Shown: positions 6,824 through 14,620 of the stretch, piece by piece
Numbering within the stretch: position 1 is the first letter of the stretch
Layout: each line of letters starts with the position of its first letter
IMG/VR virus record: IMGVR_UViG_3300032291_001659
Coordinates: 1-34,944 of that record
Reading direction: 5' to 3' (one strand)
From: a virus
Length of the DNA: 34,944 nt
Position numbers and translations under genes: made by a program
Notes under the pieces: generated by a model
Told to the model about the DNA's origin: nothing
The model's database searches: none
The model's input: the letters and a program-made list of their open reading frames with translations, nothing else

Positions 6824-7467
6824 TGGTTAATCGCCTCGCTCAGTCCGCCCGCGAGCTTGTCGGCCAGCGGCGTCACGTTGATCTCGGCTGGGATGTCCCG
6901 CGCTTCTTCGGCGGTGCGGAGTCCTTTCAAGATGTCGCCAAATTGGTCACGCAGTAGGAAGCCGCGTGCTCGAAACTTCATCATCCTCTTCGGATAGTCG
7001 GTCCACGGTCCGGCCTTGCCCCAGAGCTTCGCGGCCTTTGCGTGGGCGCAGGTGAACGTCTCGCTCGCTGCATCGAATCCCTTGCGCTGCACGGTGACCG
7101 TGAAGCCGTGCGTGTCCTTGCCTGGCTCGCCCACCTCGGTCTCTTTGTAGGAGACGAGCTGGCCGCTGGAGCGGACCAGCGCCAGCGCCGCGTCGCCGTA
7201 GATTGCCGGGCGACCGTTTATGACGGCCATATTTTGCAGCGCGGCCATCGGCGTCAGCCCGATCTCCATGCCGAACTGAATTGCGATCATGACGCTCTCA
7301 GGCTTCTCCATACCCTTCGGTGCCCAGCCCGAGGCGACTACGGCGCGAGCGAAGCGGAAAGCCTCGTCGATTGATTGGAGCTGCACTCCGTGAGAGCCGA
7401 ACTGAATCGGCGATTTGGTCGAAGCGGTCTCTGCGACCGCGATCTCTGTTTTTACGTTGGTATCCAT
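6820..7467 (-). CDS. recT: RecT-family single-strand annealing protein
   Basis: A 215-residue protein with the conserved RecT core: ESVMIAIQFGMEIGLTPMAA at 57-76, then LQNMAVINGRPAIYGDAALA at 77-96, and a later KRMMKFRARGFLLRDQFGDI segment. RecT proteins bind single strands left by a partner exonuclease and anneal them to homologous DNA. The partner is probably the PDDEXK nuclease downstream in the same operon. I take the ATG at 7465-7467; the frame is open further upstream but that part is not RecT-like and covers a hairpin. The leader lacks a Shine-Dalgarno sequence and is A/C-rich. Slightly short for the family. Confidence 0.88.
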   Translation of the reverse strand: MDTNVKTEIAVAETASTKSPIQFGSHGVQLQSIDEAFRFARAVVASGWAPKGMEKPESVMIAIQFGMEIGLTPMAALQNMAVINGRPAIYGDAALALVRSSGQLVSYKETEVGEPGKDTHGFTVTVQRKGFDAASETFTCAHAKAAKLWGKAGPWTDYPKRMMKFRARGFLLRDQFGDILKGLRTAEEARDIPAEINVTPLADKLAGGLSEAINQ

Positions 7468-7613
7468 GTTGTATCGTTGTGTGTGTTTCGTGTGTCCCGC
7501 CGGTCGTCGTTGGCCGGCGGGTTTTCCTTTCGGGAAAGTGTTGCTGGCGTATTTTCGCACCGCCACCAGCGGCGTCGTAGGGTTCTGGTTTACGTCGATA
7601 CCGGCGACAAAAA
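7468..7613 (-). promoter_or_regulatory. recT leader with GC hairpin and CA-rich stretch
   Basis: A 146-base gap without a convincing gene. It holds a perfect 8-bp inverted repeat, CCCGCCGG (7496-7503) and CCGGCGGG (7514-7521), with a 10-base loop. Between it and the ATG lies ACACACGAAACACACACAAC, a G-poor CA-rich leader that resembles those before 16,444 and 20,454. On the minus strand the hairpin has no T-run, so it is not a terminator in the gene direction; on the plus strand it is followed by TTTTCCTTT. It may stabilise the 5' end of the transcript or regulate recT translation. No consensus promoter is evident. Confidence 0.45.
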
Positions 7614-8030
7614 TCAGAACGGCACCTCTTCGCTTGCGCCTTCGCTCGCAAGGTCGGAGGTCTTGCTTGCCGTGACTTGCGGAGCGCCGCTCTTGCGCTG
7701 ATGCCAGAGCGTGCGGCAAGCGTTCTTGAGCAACACGTCCGCCTCGCGTGGCGCGAATGGCGTTCCGTCCTTCTTGAGCTGCGCCGGACGCTCGGTGCCA
7801 TACCAGAGGAGTTGCTTGTCGCTGAGTGCAGAGAGCGGCGTCCCAGTGTTCTTCCCGAAGTGGATCTGAACCTCGCCGGCGTTCAGGATTTCGACCGCTG
7901 GCGGCGGCAGAGTGTCCGGAGTCGCGGTCGGTGCGGTCGCGGTTGATTGCGCCGTGCGCGGCTTTGCTTCGAGAGCGGCGCGGATGGCGCGAAGCTCGGT
8001 TAATAGTTCGGTGTGTTGTTCGGTGGTCAT
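7614..8030 (-). CDS. DUF3820-like protein with SSB-type C-terminal tip
   Basis: A 138-residue protein in three parts: a helical N-terminus (about 1-22), an Ala/Thr/Pro-rich linker (23-46), and a compact domain with IHFGKNTGTPLSALSDKQLL (about 56-75), the FGKxxGxPL...LLWY pattern of small exonuclease/helicase-associated domains. It ends SEGASEEVPF. The acidic tail closing in Pro-Phe mimics the SSB C-terminal tip (typically DDDIPF) that recruits repair and replication proteins, yet no OB-fold is visible. Lying directly upstream of recT, it may act as the phage single-strand-binding or partner-recruiting factor. This role is inference. Confidence 0.7.
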   Translation of the reverse strand: MTTEQHTELLTELRAIRAALEAKPRTAQSTATAPTATPDTLPPPAVEILNAGEVQIHFGKNTGTPLSALSDKQLLWYGTERPAQLKKDGTPFAPREADVLLKNACRTLWHQRKSGAPQVTASKTSDLASEGASEEVPF

Positions 8031-8674
8031 AAAGTTGGCGTGCCTTTCATGGCGGCGTCGATTGCGGCGCGGAATGTTTCTGGGTTGAATGATTCGGTGG
8101 CCGGATAATCAAACCATGTGTCGGAAACGGCCAACCAATCCAGGCGTTCCTTGTCCTTGGCCAGCGCGTCGCGTTCCGCCTCGGCTTTCTCGGCGCGGGC
8201 TTTCTCGTCGTTGTAAGCGGCTCCCACGGCACTTAGGTTATTGCTCAACTGATCACTGAGGGCGCGGAGGCGGACGTTTTCGCCGATCAAATCGTCGGCG
8301 TGTGCGGAGTGATGCTCCACCCAGTTTTCGGCGACAGCAAGCTCGGCGCGGAGGCGGGCGAGTTCGTCGCAAAGGTGGCTGACAAAAATGTCCTCGGCTG
8401 GTTGGCGTTGGTTAGCTGTTAATCTCTCGCACTCCGCTTTCGCGGCGGTGAGTTCGGCCCGTAGCCTTCGCACATTGTAAAGCGAGTCGTCGCCGCTGTC
8501 AGGAAACGCCACCTCCACCGCCCGCGCTTCGGAGTCGGCTATCAACTGCGTCGCCGGACCTTCTGATGATTCGGCGTAGTCCTCAAAGATTTCTCTGTGC
8601 GCCAAGTTGTAGAGGGCAGTCCATAGTTTCCGGTGCGCCTCGGTCGGTTGCGTGGGTTGGTCAAATGGGTTCAT
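8027..8674 (-). CDS. coiled-coil protein, early region
   Basis: A 215-residue protein starting MNPFDQPTQPTEAHRKLW. The middle (about 75-185) is long coiled coil rich in Ala/Glu/Arg (RRLRAELTAAKAECERL, then AEKAEAERDALAKDKERLDW). The C-terminus (WFDYPATESFNPETFRAAID) resembles the tail of small phage proteins that end in 'F..aIdaam'. I chose this ATG (8672-8674) because it overlaps the lysozyme stop as ATGA and the 138 upstream codons are Arg-rich shadow sequence. No enzymatic motif is seen. It may be a scaffold or adaptor; function unknown. Confidence 0.75.
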   Translation of the reverse strand: MNPFDQPTQPTEAHRKLWTALYNLAHREIFEDYAESSEGPATQLIADSEARAVEVAFPDSGDDSLYNVRRLRAELTAAKAECERLTANQRQPAEDIFVSHLCDELARLRAELAVAENWVEHHSAHADDLIGENVRLRALSDQLSNNLSAVGAAYNDEKARAEKAEAERDALAKDKERLDWLAVSDTWFDYPATESFNPETFRAAIDAAMKGTPTL

Positions 8675-9051
8675 TTGGAAAGCGCCTTGACGCGCACGCC
8701 GTAGCCTTTTGTAGCCGGCTTGAGGTGGCCGCGTGGTCCGCCGTTGTGCACGCGAGCCAGCGTCTCGACGTCGCCCGCCTTCCACGCCGTCGGCGCGTAG
8801 CGCTTGAGGTAGGCGGTGGCGACGCGCTTGCTGTAATCTAGCTCGGAAACGCGCGAGTAGTCGCCCGCCACTCGGCTGTCCGTGTGGTAGCCGCGATGAA
8901 TCTGGAGCGGTCCCAGCGCCTTCCCGCCGTCGCCGATGATCGGCCCGGTGCGGCCGGAGGTCTCGACGAGGTGGATCGCCCGCCAGAACGAGTCTGGTGG
9001 CGCCGCGTGCGCGGTGGCCGCGAGCGCGAGGAGGAGGAGTGCGTGTTTCAT
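8671..9051 (-). CDS. exported lysozyme-like endolysin
   Basis: A 126-residue secreted muramidase/transglycosylase-like protein. MKHALLLLALAATAHAA is a signal peptide with a likely cleavage after AHA (about residue 16). The mature part begins SFWRAIHLVETSGRTG, with Glu30 as candidate catalytic acid, and continues DGGKALGPLQIHRGY, the GPLQI-type lysozyme-fold motif, then a C-terminal LARVHNGGPRGH segment. It would cut peptidoglycan in the periplasm after Sec export, without needing a holin to cross the membrane. The start overlaps the preceding stop (ATGA, 9048-9051). It lies about 14 kb from the holin-like genes, which is unusual. Confidence 0.82.
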   Translation of the reverse strand: MKHALLLLALAATAHAAPPDSFWRAIHLVETSGRTGPIIGDGGKALGPLQIHRGYHTDSRVAGDYSRVSELDYSKRVATAYLKRYAPTAWKAGDVETLARVHNGGPRGHLKPATKGYGVRVKALSK

Positions 9052-9212
9052 TTCCAGAGTTTCGCTGCGTTGCGTTTCGCTGCGGCAACCTGGCGCGCCG
9101 TGCAGCCCGCGCCGATAGATTCGGCGAGAGCGATGGCGCGGTCGGCGCGCTCTTGGTCGGGCGCGGTGAGCGCGAGGATCAGGGCGTGAGTGAGTGCGGT
9201 GGTGGTGCTCAT
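9048..9212 (-). CDS. conserved small phage protein (54 aa)
   Basis: A 54-residue protein: MSTTTALTHALILALTAPDQ, then ERADRAIALAESIGAGCTAR, ending AAAKRNAAKLWK. It is all helix. I recall very similar short proteins of the form 'THALxLALTAP...A.xLAExxAxGLT' in many Gram-negative phage early regions; their role is unknown. The ATG (9210-9212) overlaps the upstream stop, and its stop overlaps the lysozyme start, so it is translationally coupled on both sides. Confidence 0.75.
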   Translation of the reverse strand: MSTTTALTHALILALTAPDQERADRAIALAESIGAGCTARQVAAAKRNAAKLWK

Positions 9213-9634
9213 GCGGCACCTCCGACGGTGACGACCGGCTGCTTGCCAAACCGAGCGCGGAACTTGGCGGTTACTTCGGCGTCCTGCTCGACCGTTAGGC
9301 TGACGTGGACTTCGCCTGCAGTCTTGCGAAACGTCTCGGAAGATTTCAGCGCAGTCAAAAACCACGCGGACGACCCGCGAACCAGCGTAGCGGTCGAGGT
9401 GATGCGTGAGTATTTGTAAGCGTTGGCAACCGGTCGGCCGCTGTTCGCTGTGGCAATCGCGCCAGAGCGAGAACCTTTTGCTAGCTTTAAGCTTTCAAGC
9501 TGCGCCTCGGCGTCTTTTGCGGCGGCCATAATTTCTACGGCCCAGCGAAATGTGTGGGCTGTTGCGTTGCCGTTGGCTTTTTCGATAGCAGCCTGAATCG
9601 CCGCGGCGTTGGATTCGTTGATTTTGAGCTTCAT
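9209..9634 (-). CDS. conserved phage protein, first gene of the early operon
   Basis: A 141-residue protein starting MKLKINESNAAAIQAAIEKA. The N-terminal 50 residues are helical; the rest is beta-rich with TSTATLVRGSSAWFLTALKS and VHVSLTVEQDAEVTAKFRAR. Similar phage proteins exist but have no assigned function. It is the first gene after a 158-base gap and has no Shine-Dalgarno sequence; its leader is A/C-rich (ACGACCAAAACAAAAAC before ATG). Its stop overlaps the next start (ATGA 9209-9212). Confidence 0.72.
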   Translation of the reverse strand: MKLKINESNAAAIQAAIEKANGNATAHTFRWAVEIMAAAKDAEAQLESLKLAKGSRSGAIATANSGRPVANAYKYSRITSTATLVRGSSAWFLTALKSSETFRKTAGEVHVSLTVEQDAEVTAKFRARFGKQPVVTVGGAA

Positions 9635-9792
9635 GTTTTTGTTTTGGTCGTCGGGTTAATTCCCTCCGATGCGAAAACCATACACATCCGCCCCGCGATG
9701 GGAAGAAAAATGTGCGCGAAGTATCACACGCAATCCGTGCGCGTTGATAGTCAACGGCTTACGTCTGAACAAAAAACAGACTCAGCGCGGAA
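9635..9792 (-). promoter_or_regulatory. tail/early intergenic region with 15-bp palindrome
   Basis: A 158-base gap between the tail-tip gene and the first gene of the lysis-replication run, with no plausible gene. It carries a perfect palindrome, CGTTGA-TAG-TCAACG (9742-9756), the size of a dimeric repressor site. A short imperfect hairpin (GTCTG...CAGAC with a T-rich loop) follows the tail-tip stop. A direct repeat of GTGCGCG flanks the palindrome on one side. This is the natural place for an early promoter; a TTGACT hexamer sits inside the palindrome, but no -10 box at 16-18 bp spacing was found, so a promoter is inferred only from position. Confidence 0.45.
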
Positions 9793-12700
9793 TCACTGCA
9801 CGAAGTGGAGCGTGAAGCGGCGATTGCCTGCGCCGATGTTTGAGCCGTCAACGGTCGCGGCTTGAAAGACCGTGTCGTTCGAGTTGTTGCCCGCCGCCGA
9901 ATAGTCGTGCGAGATCAACAGCTCGTTTACCGGCGAGACGCACGCGGCCAAAACGTAGTCCTGCACCGTGCCGAGATTGTGTGTGAAAGTGAACGTTTCG
10001 GTCGGTGAGCCGCCCGCGAGGCTCTGCACGTGCGAGAAACGATTTATCCCGAGATTTGCGCGAGCGCTAGACGGACTGGCGACGTCGGAGAGGTTCAGCG
10101 ATTTTTGTGATGCGCCAGTAATGCGCGTGTCATCGCCCTCGGCAATCGAGCCAGCTGTCGTGCCGAAATCCAAGCCAGTTGAAATGGCTCCAAAGGTGCT
10201 CCCAATTCTCACCCATGCAGACGCCACGGTTGATCGGTTAACAGCCCGAACTCGCACGTAACCCAGCGACCCGAAAAGGTTGTAAACCATCGCCCGAGGT
10301 TCAACGAGATACTCCAAATTCGCCGTGCCGTTCGCTCCCCAGTTGTAGTCAGTTGCGGCGTCGCTGTCGGTTATAGTCACCTTGAGCTCGTAGTGATCGA
10401 AATCAATGTTTGTGTTGGCGTCCCATTTGATGACCGTTCCGAAAAGATAGGCTCCAGAAAAAAGCGCCGGGGTGATTCCATTTGCTGAAATCGTTCCTCC
10501 GGTTGGTGCAGTCGGCGCAACCGTGTCGCCCGGCGCGGTCTGACTGAGCAGCAACGAAATGGGCGACAACGCACCCGAGAACGAAACGCCTCGCGCCGCG
10601 AATTCGTAAGGCTCGCCGGTAGAAAGATCGTCGATTGAAACCGCATAGGAAACCGAAGAGTTGATTTGATTTCCCACAATGAAATCGCTCGAACCCGTGC
10701 GACGGTAAAGCACGTTTAGAGCGACCGCGCCGGATGGCAACGGCGGCGCGGTAAGCGAAATTTTGGCGAAGCTCGTCCCGTCGTTAGCGAGATAAACGGT
10801 CGTGCTGATAAGCGTCGGAGCGTTAGGCGTAGCCGGCGCAGTCGGGTCAATCGGTCCAGCCGTGATGACGGACGGCGTGGCTTGAACGTAGCTCGTAAAG
10901 CCGCTGACGTTCTCCACCGCGTCGTATGCGTTCAGCCAATAGTAATACGTCGTTCCGATGTTCACGTCGGTGTCCACGAACCGCGAGGCTCGAACCTCGG
11001 CGATCTTGTTTGTGTTCGCGTTGGCCGGCGTGACTGCCGAGGTGTTCCGATAAATGCCATACTCCGAAAAGTCCGGCTCGGTGTTGTCGTTCCAGTCGAG
11101 ACTGATGGCTTTTCCGGTGCCGATGACTGCGGTCAAGCCTGTGGGAATTGCCGGCGCGGTCGTGTCTTTTGCAACGGTGATTGAGCCGCTGAGATAGCTT
11201 GTCGAAATCCCAAAGTAGCTCTCCCCGTAAATCCGCACGTTGTAATTTAAGCCGATTTGGACGTCAGACGAAATGAAGTCCTCGGTCTGCTCGCCCTCGA
11301 CCGTATTCCAGGTCAGATAGGTCGTGCTCGCGCTCGGCTTGTATTCGATGACGACCGAGCCGCCCGACTGGATGAATTCTGCGGCCGGTGGCGTCCAGCC
11401 GACACGGATGCGCGGAACCACCGTTCCGTCAGCCTGAATAAATTGCGTCGTGCCGTCGGCCGTCAGCGAAAGGTTTGTCGGAGCACCGAGCGTGAACGGA
11501 TTTGGCAGAGTCGTGTTCGGCGAGTCCGGCACGGCGATTTGATCGCCGACGGCCCACGAGTAAACCGACGAAGCGGTCTCCCGCAGAGTCATGTCGATGA
11601 ACACCTGGGGCGGCGTGCCGTCGCTCGCAAAGTTCCATTCCATGATTTCAAAGACCTCCGACGACCATCCGAGTTTTTCGTTGGTAATCATGACCGTGTC
11701 ACCGGCGCGGACCTGCATCGCTTCGAGGCGGAAGCGAGCCGAGAACGTGATTTCCTTGCGAGCGCGGCGCAGTTCAAGCACGGCGAGCCGTTGAGCGCAG
11801 CTCGGCGAGGTCGTAAAAGGAAGCACGACGTCGCGGAAGAAGACGTTGTTGTTGTCTGCGCTGACGTAGGTTGCCGAGCTGATCGTCGGGAAGTCGGTCA
11901 CTTGCCAGTTGTTCGTCTCGCTGACATAGACGCCCTTCACCGAGTTGACCCGGTCGCGTGCGCTCGTCCGCGTCTGCACGTTGATCGGTCCGACGAAATG
12001 CTTTTCAGTCAGCGTCACGGTCGGAATCCGATAGGCGGACGCGTAGGGAACGATCCTGCCACCCGTGTAGGCGATCAGGCCGCCCATCGCCGAGAGGAGT
12101 TTTCCGATGTTCTCGTCTGGGCTCGCGCTCGTCACGATGACGCCGTTCGCTTCGTAGCGGTTTTCGTAAACGACGGGCGACGTCGGCAAGATTTGCACCT
12201 GCTCTTCGCAGATCGCCGCTGCGACGCCGAACGCGGTGTCGTCAACCTCGGCGGAGGTCATGCCCATGCCGAGCGCCGTGTCGGTCAGGTAATCGCGAAG
12301 GCAGAGCGCGGCGTTGGCCGAGTAGGCGGTGTTTCCCGTGCGAGGATCGAGCACTTTCTTGCCGCGAATGACGGCGCTGATGTTCGGAATGCCACTCGGG
12401 AATTTCTCGGCGTCCCACGTCAGGCGCACGTAGAGGTAGGCGATGCCGCGCAGGCGATGGTTCTCAGTCCATTTTCCATCGGTCAGGCTCGCGGTGTCGT
12501 CTTCCAAGTCTTCATCGACCGTCTGATAAGTCTCGCCGAGATGCTTATTGATGCGCGCCACGCCGTTGTAAAAACCTTGAGGCACGTTGCTGACCAGCGG
12601 CACCAGCTCGTCGTTGAAATACACCTCGTCAATCGCTTCGACCTCGTGGCCGGCGAGCGTAAGGACGATGTGCAGATACTCGTTCTTCGCTCCCGTCGTG

Positions 12701-12981
12701 CTGAGGTAAACGATGGTCCCGCTGACTCGGCTTTTGCCGTAAACGATCGTTCGGGCCGAGATTGGCGACCGAACCATTTGCGAACGGTCCGAGAGGGACG
12801 AATCGGCAAAGCTCGGCATCTTTGGCGCGAGCAGTTTCGACGCGGCCATTGAACCGCCGATGACCGCAGTGAAAGCCACGATGTATCCGATTGCGGTCGC
12901 AATCGCTGCCGATGTGACGCCAACGGTTAGCGCTGCGCTCGCGACTGCGTAGGCGATAGCGTAAATGATTCCTTGTGGCAT
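9793..12981 (-). CDS. tail tip / host-specificity protein, gpJ-like
   Basis: A 1062-residue protein, the last tail gene. Residues 1-60 are hydrophobic with Ala/Val/Ile-rich helices (IGYIVAFTAVIGGSMAASKL). Next comes the gpJ/GTA-type hub region with MVRSPISARTIVYGKSRVSG and IAYLYVRLTWDAEKFPSGIP. From about 500 to 830 there are fibronectin type III-like beta domains (APTNLSLTADGT..., DTTAPAIPTGLTAVIG, DAVENVSGF). The extreme C-terminus (SHVQSLAGGSPTETFTFTHN and on) is probably the variable receptor-contact part. It would form the baseplate tip and fibres that recognise the host surface. Order after the NlpC/P60-like gene matches GTA and lambda-like tails. Confidence 0.9.
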   Translation of the reverse strand: MPQGIIYAIAYAVASAALTVGVTSAAIATAIGYIVAFTAVIGGSMAASKLLAPKMPSFADSSLSDRSQMVRSPISARTIVYGKSRVSGTIVYLSTTGAKNEYLHIVLTLAGHEVEAIDEVYFNDELVPLVSNVPQGFYNGVARINKHLGETYQTVDEDLEDDTASLTDGKWTENHRLRGIAYLYVRLTWDAEKFPSGIPNISAVIRGKKVLDPRTGNTAYSANAALCLRDYLTDTALGMGMTSAEVDDTAFGVAAAICEEQVQILPTSPVVYENRYEANGVIVTSASPDENIGKLLSAMGGLIAYTGGRIVPYASAYRIPTVTLTEKHFVGPINVQTRTSARDRVNSVKGVYVSETNNWQVTDFPTISSATYVSADNNNVFFRDVVLPFTTSPSCAQRLAVLELRRARKEITFSARFRLEAMQVRAGDTVMITNEKLGWSSEVFEIMEWNFASDGTPPQVFIDMTLRETASSVYSWAVGDQIAVPDSPNTTLPNPFTLGAPTNLSLTADGTTQFIQADGTVVPRIRVGWTPPAAEFIQSGGSVVIEYKPSASTTYLTWNTVEGEQTEDFISSDVQIGLNYNVRIYGESYFGISTSYLSGSITVAKDTTAPAIPTGLTAVIGTGKAISLDWNDNTEPDFSEYGIYRNTSAVTPANANTNKIAEVRASRFVDTDVNIGTTYYYWLNAYDAVENVSGFTSYVQATPSVITAGPIDPTAPATPNAPTLISTTVYLANDGTSFAKISLTAPPLPSGAVALNVLYRRTGSSDFIVGNQINSSVSYAVSIDDLSTGEPYEFAARGVSFSGALSPISLLLSQTAPGDTVAPTAPTGGTISANGITPALFSGAYLFGTVIKWDANTNIDFDHYELKVTITDSDAATDYNWGANGTANLEYLVEPRAMVYNLFGSLGYVRVRAVNRSTVASAWVRIGSTFGAISTGLDFGTTAGSIAEGDDTRITGASQKSLNLSDVASPSSARANLGINRFSHVQSLAGGSPTETFTFTHNLGTVQDYVLAACVSPVNELLISHDYSAAGNNSNDTVFQAATVDGSNIGAGNRRFTLHFVQ

Positions 12982-12982
12982 G

Positions 12983-13405
12983 TTAGATTTTCCAGAAACG
13001 CGTTTCCGCGCCGTCGTTTAAGTCAGCGAATAAAAGTCCATCCTTCCCGACATAAGCGATTTTCGAGCCTATCACGATCGTCATCGTCTCGCCGTTGCCA
13101 CAATCACGCACCGCGATGTCTCCCCGAGCAGCGAATCCTTGGCCGATTGGCTTGAATCCTAGAGGCTCCATGTGCGCTTGGATAGTTCCGATTAGGCCGC
13201 CGTGTTTTTCGAGCACGCGCACGCCAGCAAGCGCGCTGTTGTAGGTGCCGCGCAGACGCGCCGCTGGGTCGATTCCGGTGCAAAGCTCAATCCAGTTTGC
13301 TCCAAATAGGCAGCAGTCGTTTATTCCCCACGCGAAAGGTTGATAGCGCCGCGCCTCGATGAATTGCGCCAGCAGGTCCGGCCAGTTGTCGCGGCGTGCT
13401 GGCAT
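12983..13405 (-). CDS. NlpC/P60-like tail protein (DUF6950 type)
   Basis: A 140-residue protein with FAWGINDCCLFGANWIELCT at 19-38, the F-x-W-G-x-x-D-C signature in which the Cys would be the catalytic thiol of NlpC/P60-like folds. GDIAVRD near 94-100 is the usual second motif of this family. Proteins like it sit in the tail tip and may trim peptidoglycan during entry; lambda gpK and GTA gp14 hold the equivalent map position. Here a classic catalytic His is not obvious, so enzymatic activity is uncertain. It lies one base from the tail-tip gene and two bases from the preceding tail gene. Confidence 0.72.
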   Translation of the reverse strand: MPARRDNWPDLLAQFIEARRYQPFAWGINDCCLFGANWIELCTGIDPAARLRGTYNSALAGVRVLEKHGGLIGTIQAHMEPLGFKPIGQGFAARGDIAVRDCGNGETMTIVIGSKIAYVGKDGLLFADLNDGAETRFWKI

Positions 13406-13407
13406 GG

Positions 13408-14037
13408 TTACATGTAGGAGGTGACCTCGGTTTCGCCGCCGCCCTCGCGCACCGGCGCCGCAAGCTTCGCGTTGCCCCAGTAAATTTGTTTTTCTTGAAT
13501 CGCGGTGACGAATTCTAAGCCAAGATCGGTCGGATAAAGGTTCTGCTGCTCCTCGTGCGTGTAACGCACCTCACGCGGACGGCGAAAATCAACGAGCTTG
13601 TTTTCCGCGCTCATGATAATCGTCGCGTTCTGCCCGTCGTCGTTGACCGACATAACGTCCATGCGCCCAGCGAAGATCGTGACCGGCGAAGCGACCAGAG
13701 CGCCGGTTGCGTCGAGTGCGCCGAAAAGAACGCTGCACTCCTTCCCTTGGTAGTTCTCCGTGAGCGCAAGCGAGACGTATGCACTCGGAATTCCCGAGAG
13801 CTGGAAGTTGATTCCCCGCGCCGAGAGGTCGGTCGTCTCCTCAACCGGCGAGATTGTGCCAAGCGTTCCGATGCCTTGGTAGGTCACGGCGCCAACGGTG
13901 ATCGTGCCGTAACCGCTCCAAAGCCGAACCGGCGTCGAGAACGAGAACGACGCGAGCAAGATCGGCGAGAGCTGCGACGCGCTGACCTCGGTGACCATGT
14001 TGGCCGAAAGCGACCGGCCTGCGGTAGTGATGCTCAT
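13408..14037 (-). CDS. minor tail protein (DUF2163/GTA gp13-like position)
   Basis: A 209-residue beta-rich protein beginning MSITTAGRSLSANMVTEV. It holds a repeated-looking tail-hub pattern: PVRLWSGYGTITVGAVTYQG at 37-56, ISPVEETTDLSARGINFQLS at 62-81, and FAGRMDVMSVNDDG at 122-135, then REVRYTHEEQQNLYPTDLGL at 155-174. These are typical of the distal-tail/hub protein preceding the NlpC-like gene in siphophage and GTA clusters. I take the ATG at 14035-14037, which overlaps the preceding stop (ATGA); the open frame extends upstream but that part is antisense-like Arg/His-rich shadow. Confidence 0.78.
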   Translation of the reverse strand: MSITTAGRSLSANMVTEVSASQLSPILLASFSFSTPVRLWSGYGTITVGAVTYQGIGTLGTISPVEETTDLSARGINFQLSGIPSAYVSLALTENYQGKECSVLFGALDATGALVASPVTIFAGRMDVMSVNDDGQNATIIMSAENKLVDFRRPREVRYTHEEQQNLYPTDLGLEFVTAIQEKQIYWGNAKLAAPVREGGGETEVTSYM

Positions 14038-14615
14038 GATTCGACGTCCTCCACGATCGCGAAGCCGATGCCGTAAATGCTCGCCTCGCCGATGGCCCAC
14101 TCGGTGCTCGGTGATGCTAGGCGAAAGACGCCTTTTGCGTTCGAGTAGGTGATGGCCGTGCCGCCCGCGTAGCTTTTGCGGAGAGCCGGGAAAACGTCTA
14201 CGCTGTTGCTCGCGTTCCACTTGATGACCTTGTAAAGCGAGGTGCTGATTTGCAGCCAGTCGCCGACCTCGAAGTTGCCGGTAGCTCCGCCGAACGTGAG
14301 CGTTGTGCCGTTTGCGGTCGCGCTCGAAACAGTCAGTGTCCCGGTAACATTCCCACGTGGCGACGGATTTGCGTAGTCTTGGAAATAGAACGTGCCGCGC
14401 TGCGCCGAGAGCAGGAACGCGATGACGGTCTCCGCGTCCGCTCGCTTCATCGGCGGACAATCGACCGAGCCGAGCCACGCTTGCCCTGGCCAGTTGTATT
14501 GCTGCGTTTGCAGCGTAAACGGCGAGGTGTTGCGCGAGGTCGCAGAAACGCCCGTCAACGACAAGCGAGAGAGATTGAACGGACTCGGCGGCGTGAGTGG
14601 GTAGGTGATGGCCAT
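14034..14615 (-). CDS. minor tail protein
   Basis: A 193-residue protein starting MAITYPLTPPSPFNLSRLSL. It contains WPGQAWLGSVDCPPMKRADA and FYFQDYANPSPRGNV, followed by Gly/Thr-rich beta strands (TGTLTVSSATANGTTLTFGG) and a C-terminal YGIGFAIVEDVES. Position between the tape measure and the hub-like protein, plus the 'YPLxPP' opening, match the distal tail proteins of lambda-like and GTA-like siphophages. No enzymatic motif. Its stop overlaps the next start (ATGA 14034-14037). Confidence 0.75.
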   Translation of the reverse strand: MAITYPLTPPSPFNLSRLSLTGVSATSRNTSPFTLQTQQYNWPGQAWLGSVDCPPMKRADAETVIAFLLSAQRGTFYFQDYANPSPRGNVTGTLTVSSATANGTTLTFGGATGNFEVGDWLQISTSLYKVIKWNASNSVDVFPALRKSYAGGTAITYSNAKGVFRLASPSTEWAIGEASIYGIGFAIVEDVES

Positions 14616-14620
14616 GACGA

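Noticed and set aside
7468-7719. Longer RecT with 84 extra N-terminal residues
   Set aside because: The extension overlaps the upstream gene, covers a hairpin and is not RecT-like; the ATG at 7465-7467 fits the family.
9722-9760. Sigma-70 promoter built on TTGACT in the palindrome
   Set aside because: The nearest TGATAC-like hexamer is 22 bases away, outside the 16-18 bp spacing.
11257-12852. 531-codon open frame on the plus strand
   Set aside because: It is exactly antisense to the tail-tip gene, Arg/Asp-rich with no domain pattern, and follows from the codon bias of the real gene.
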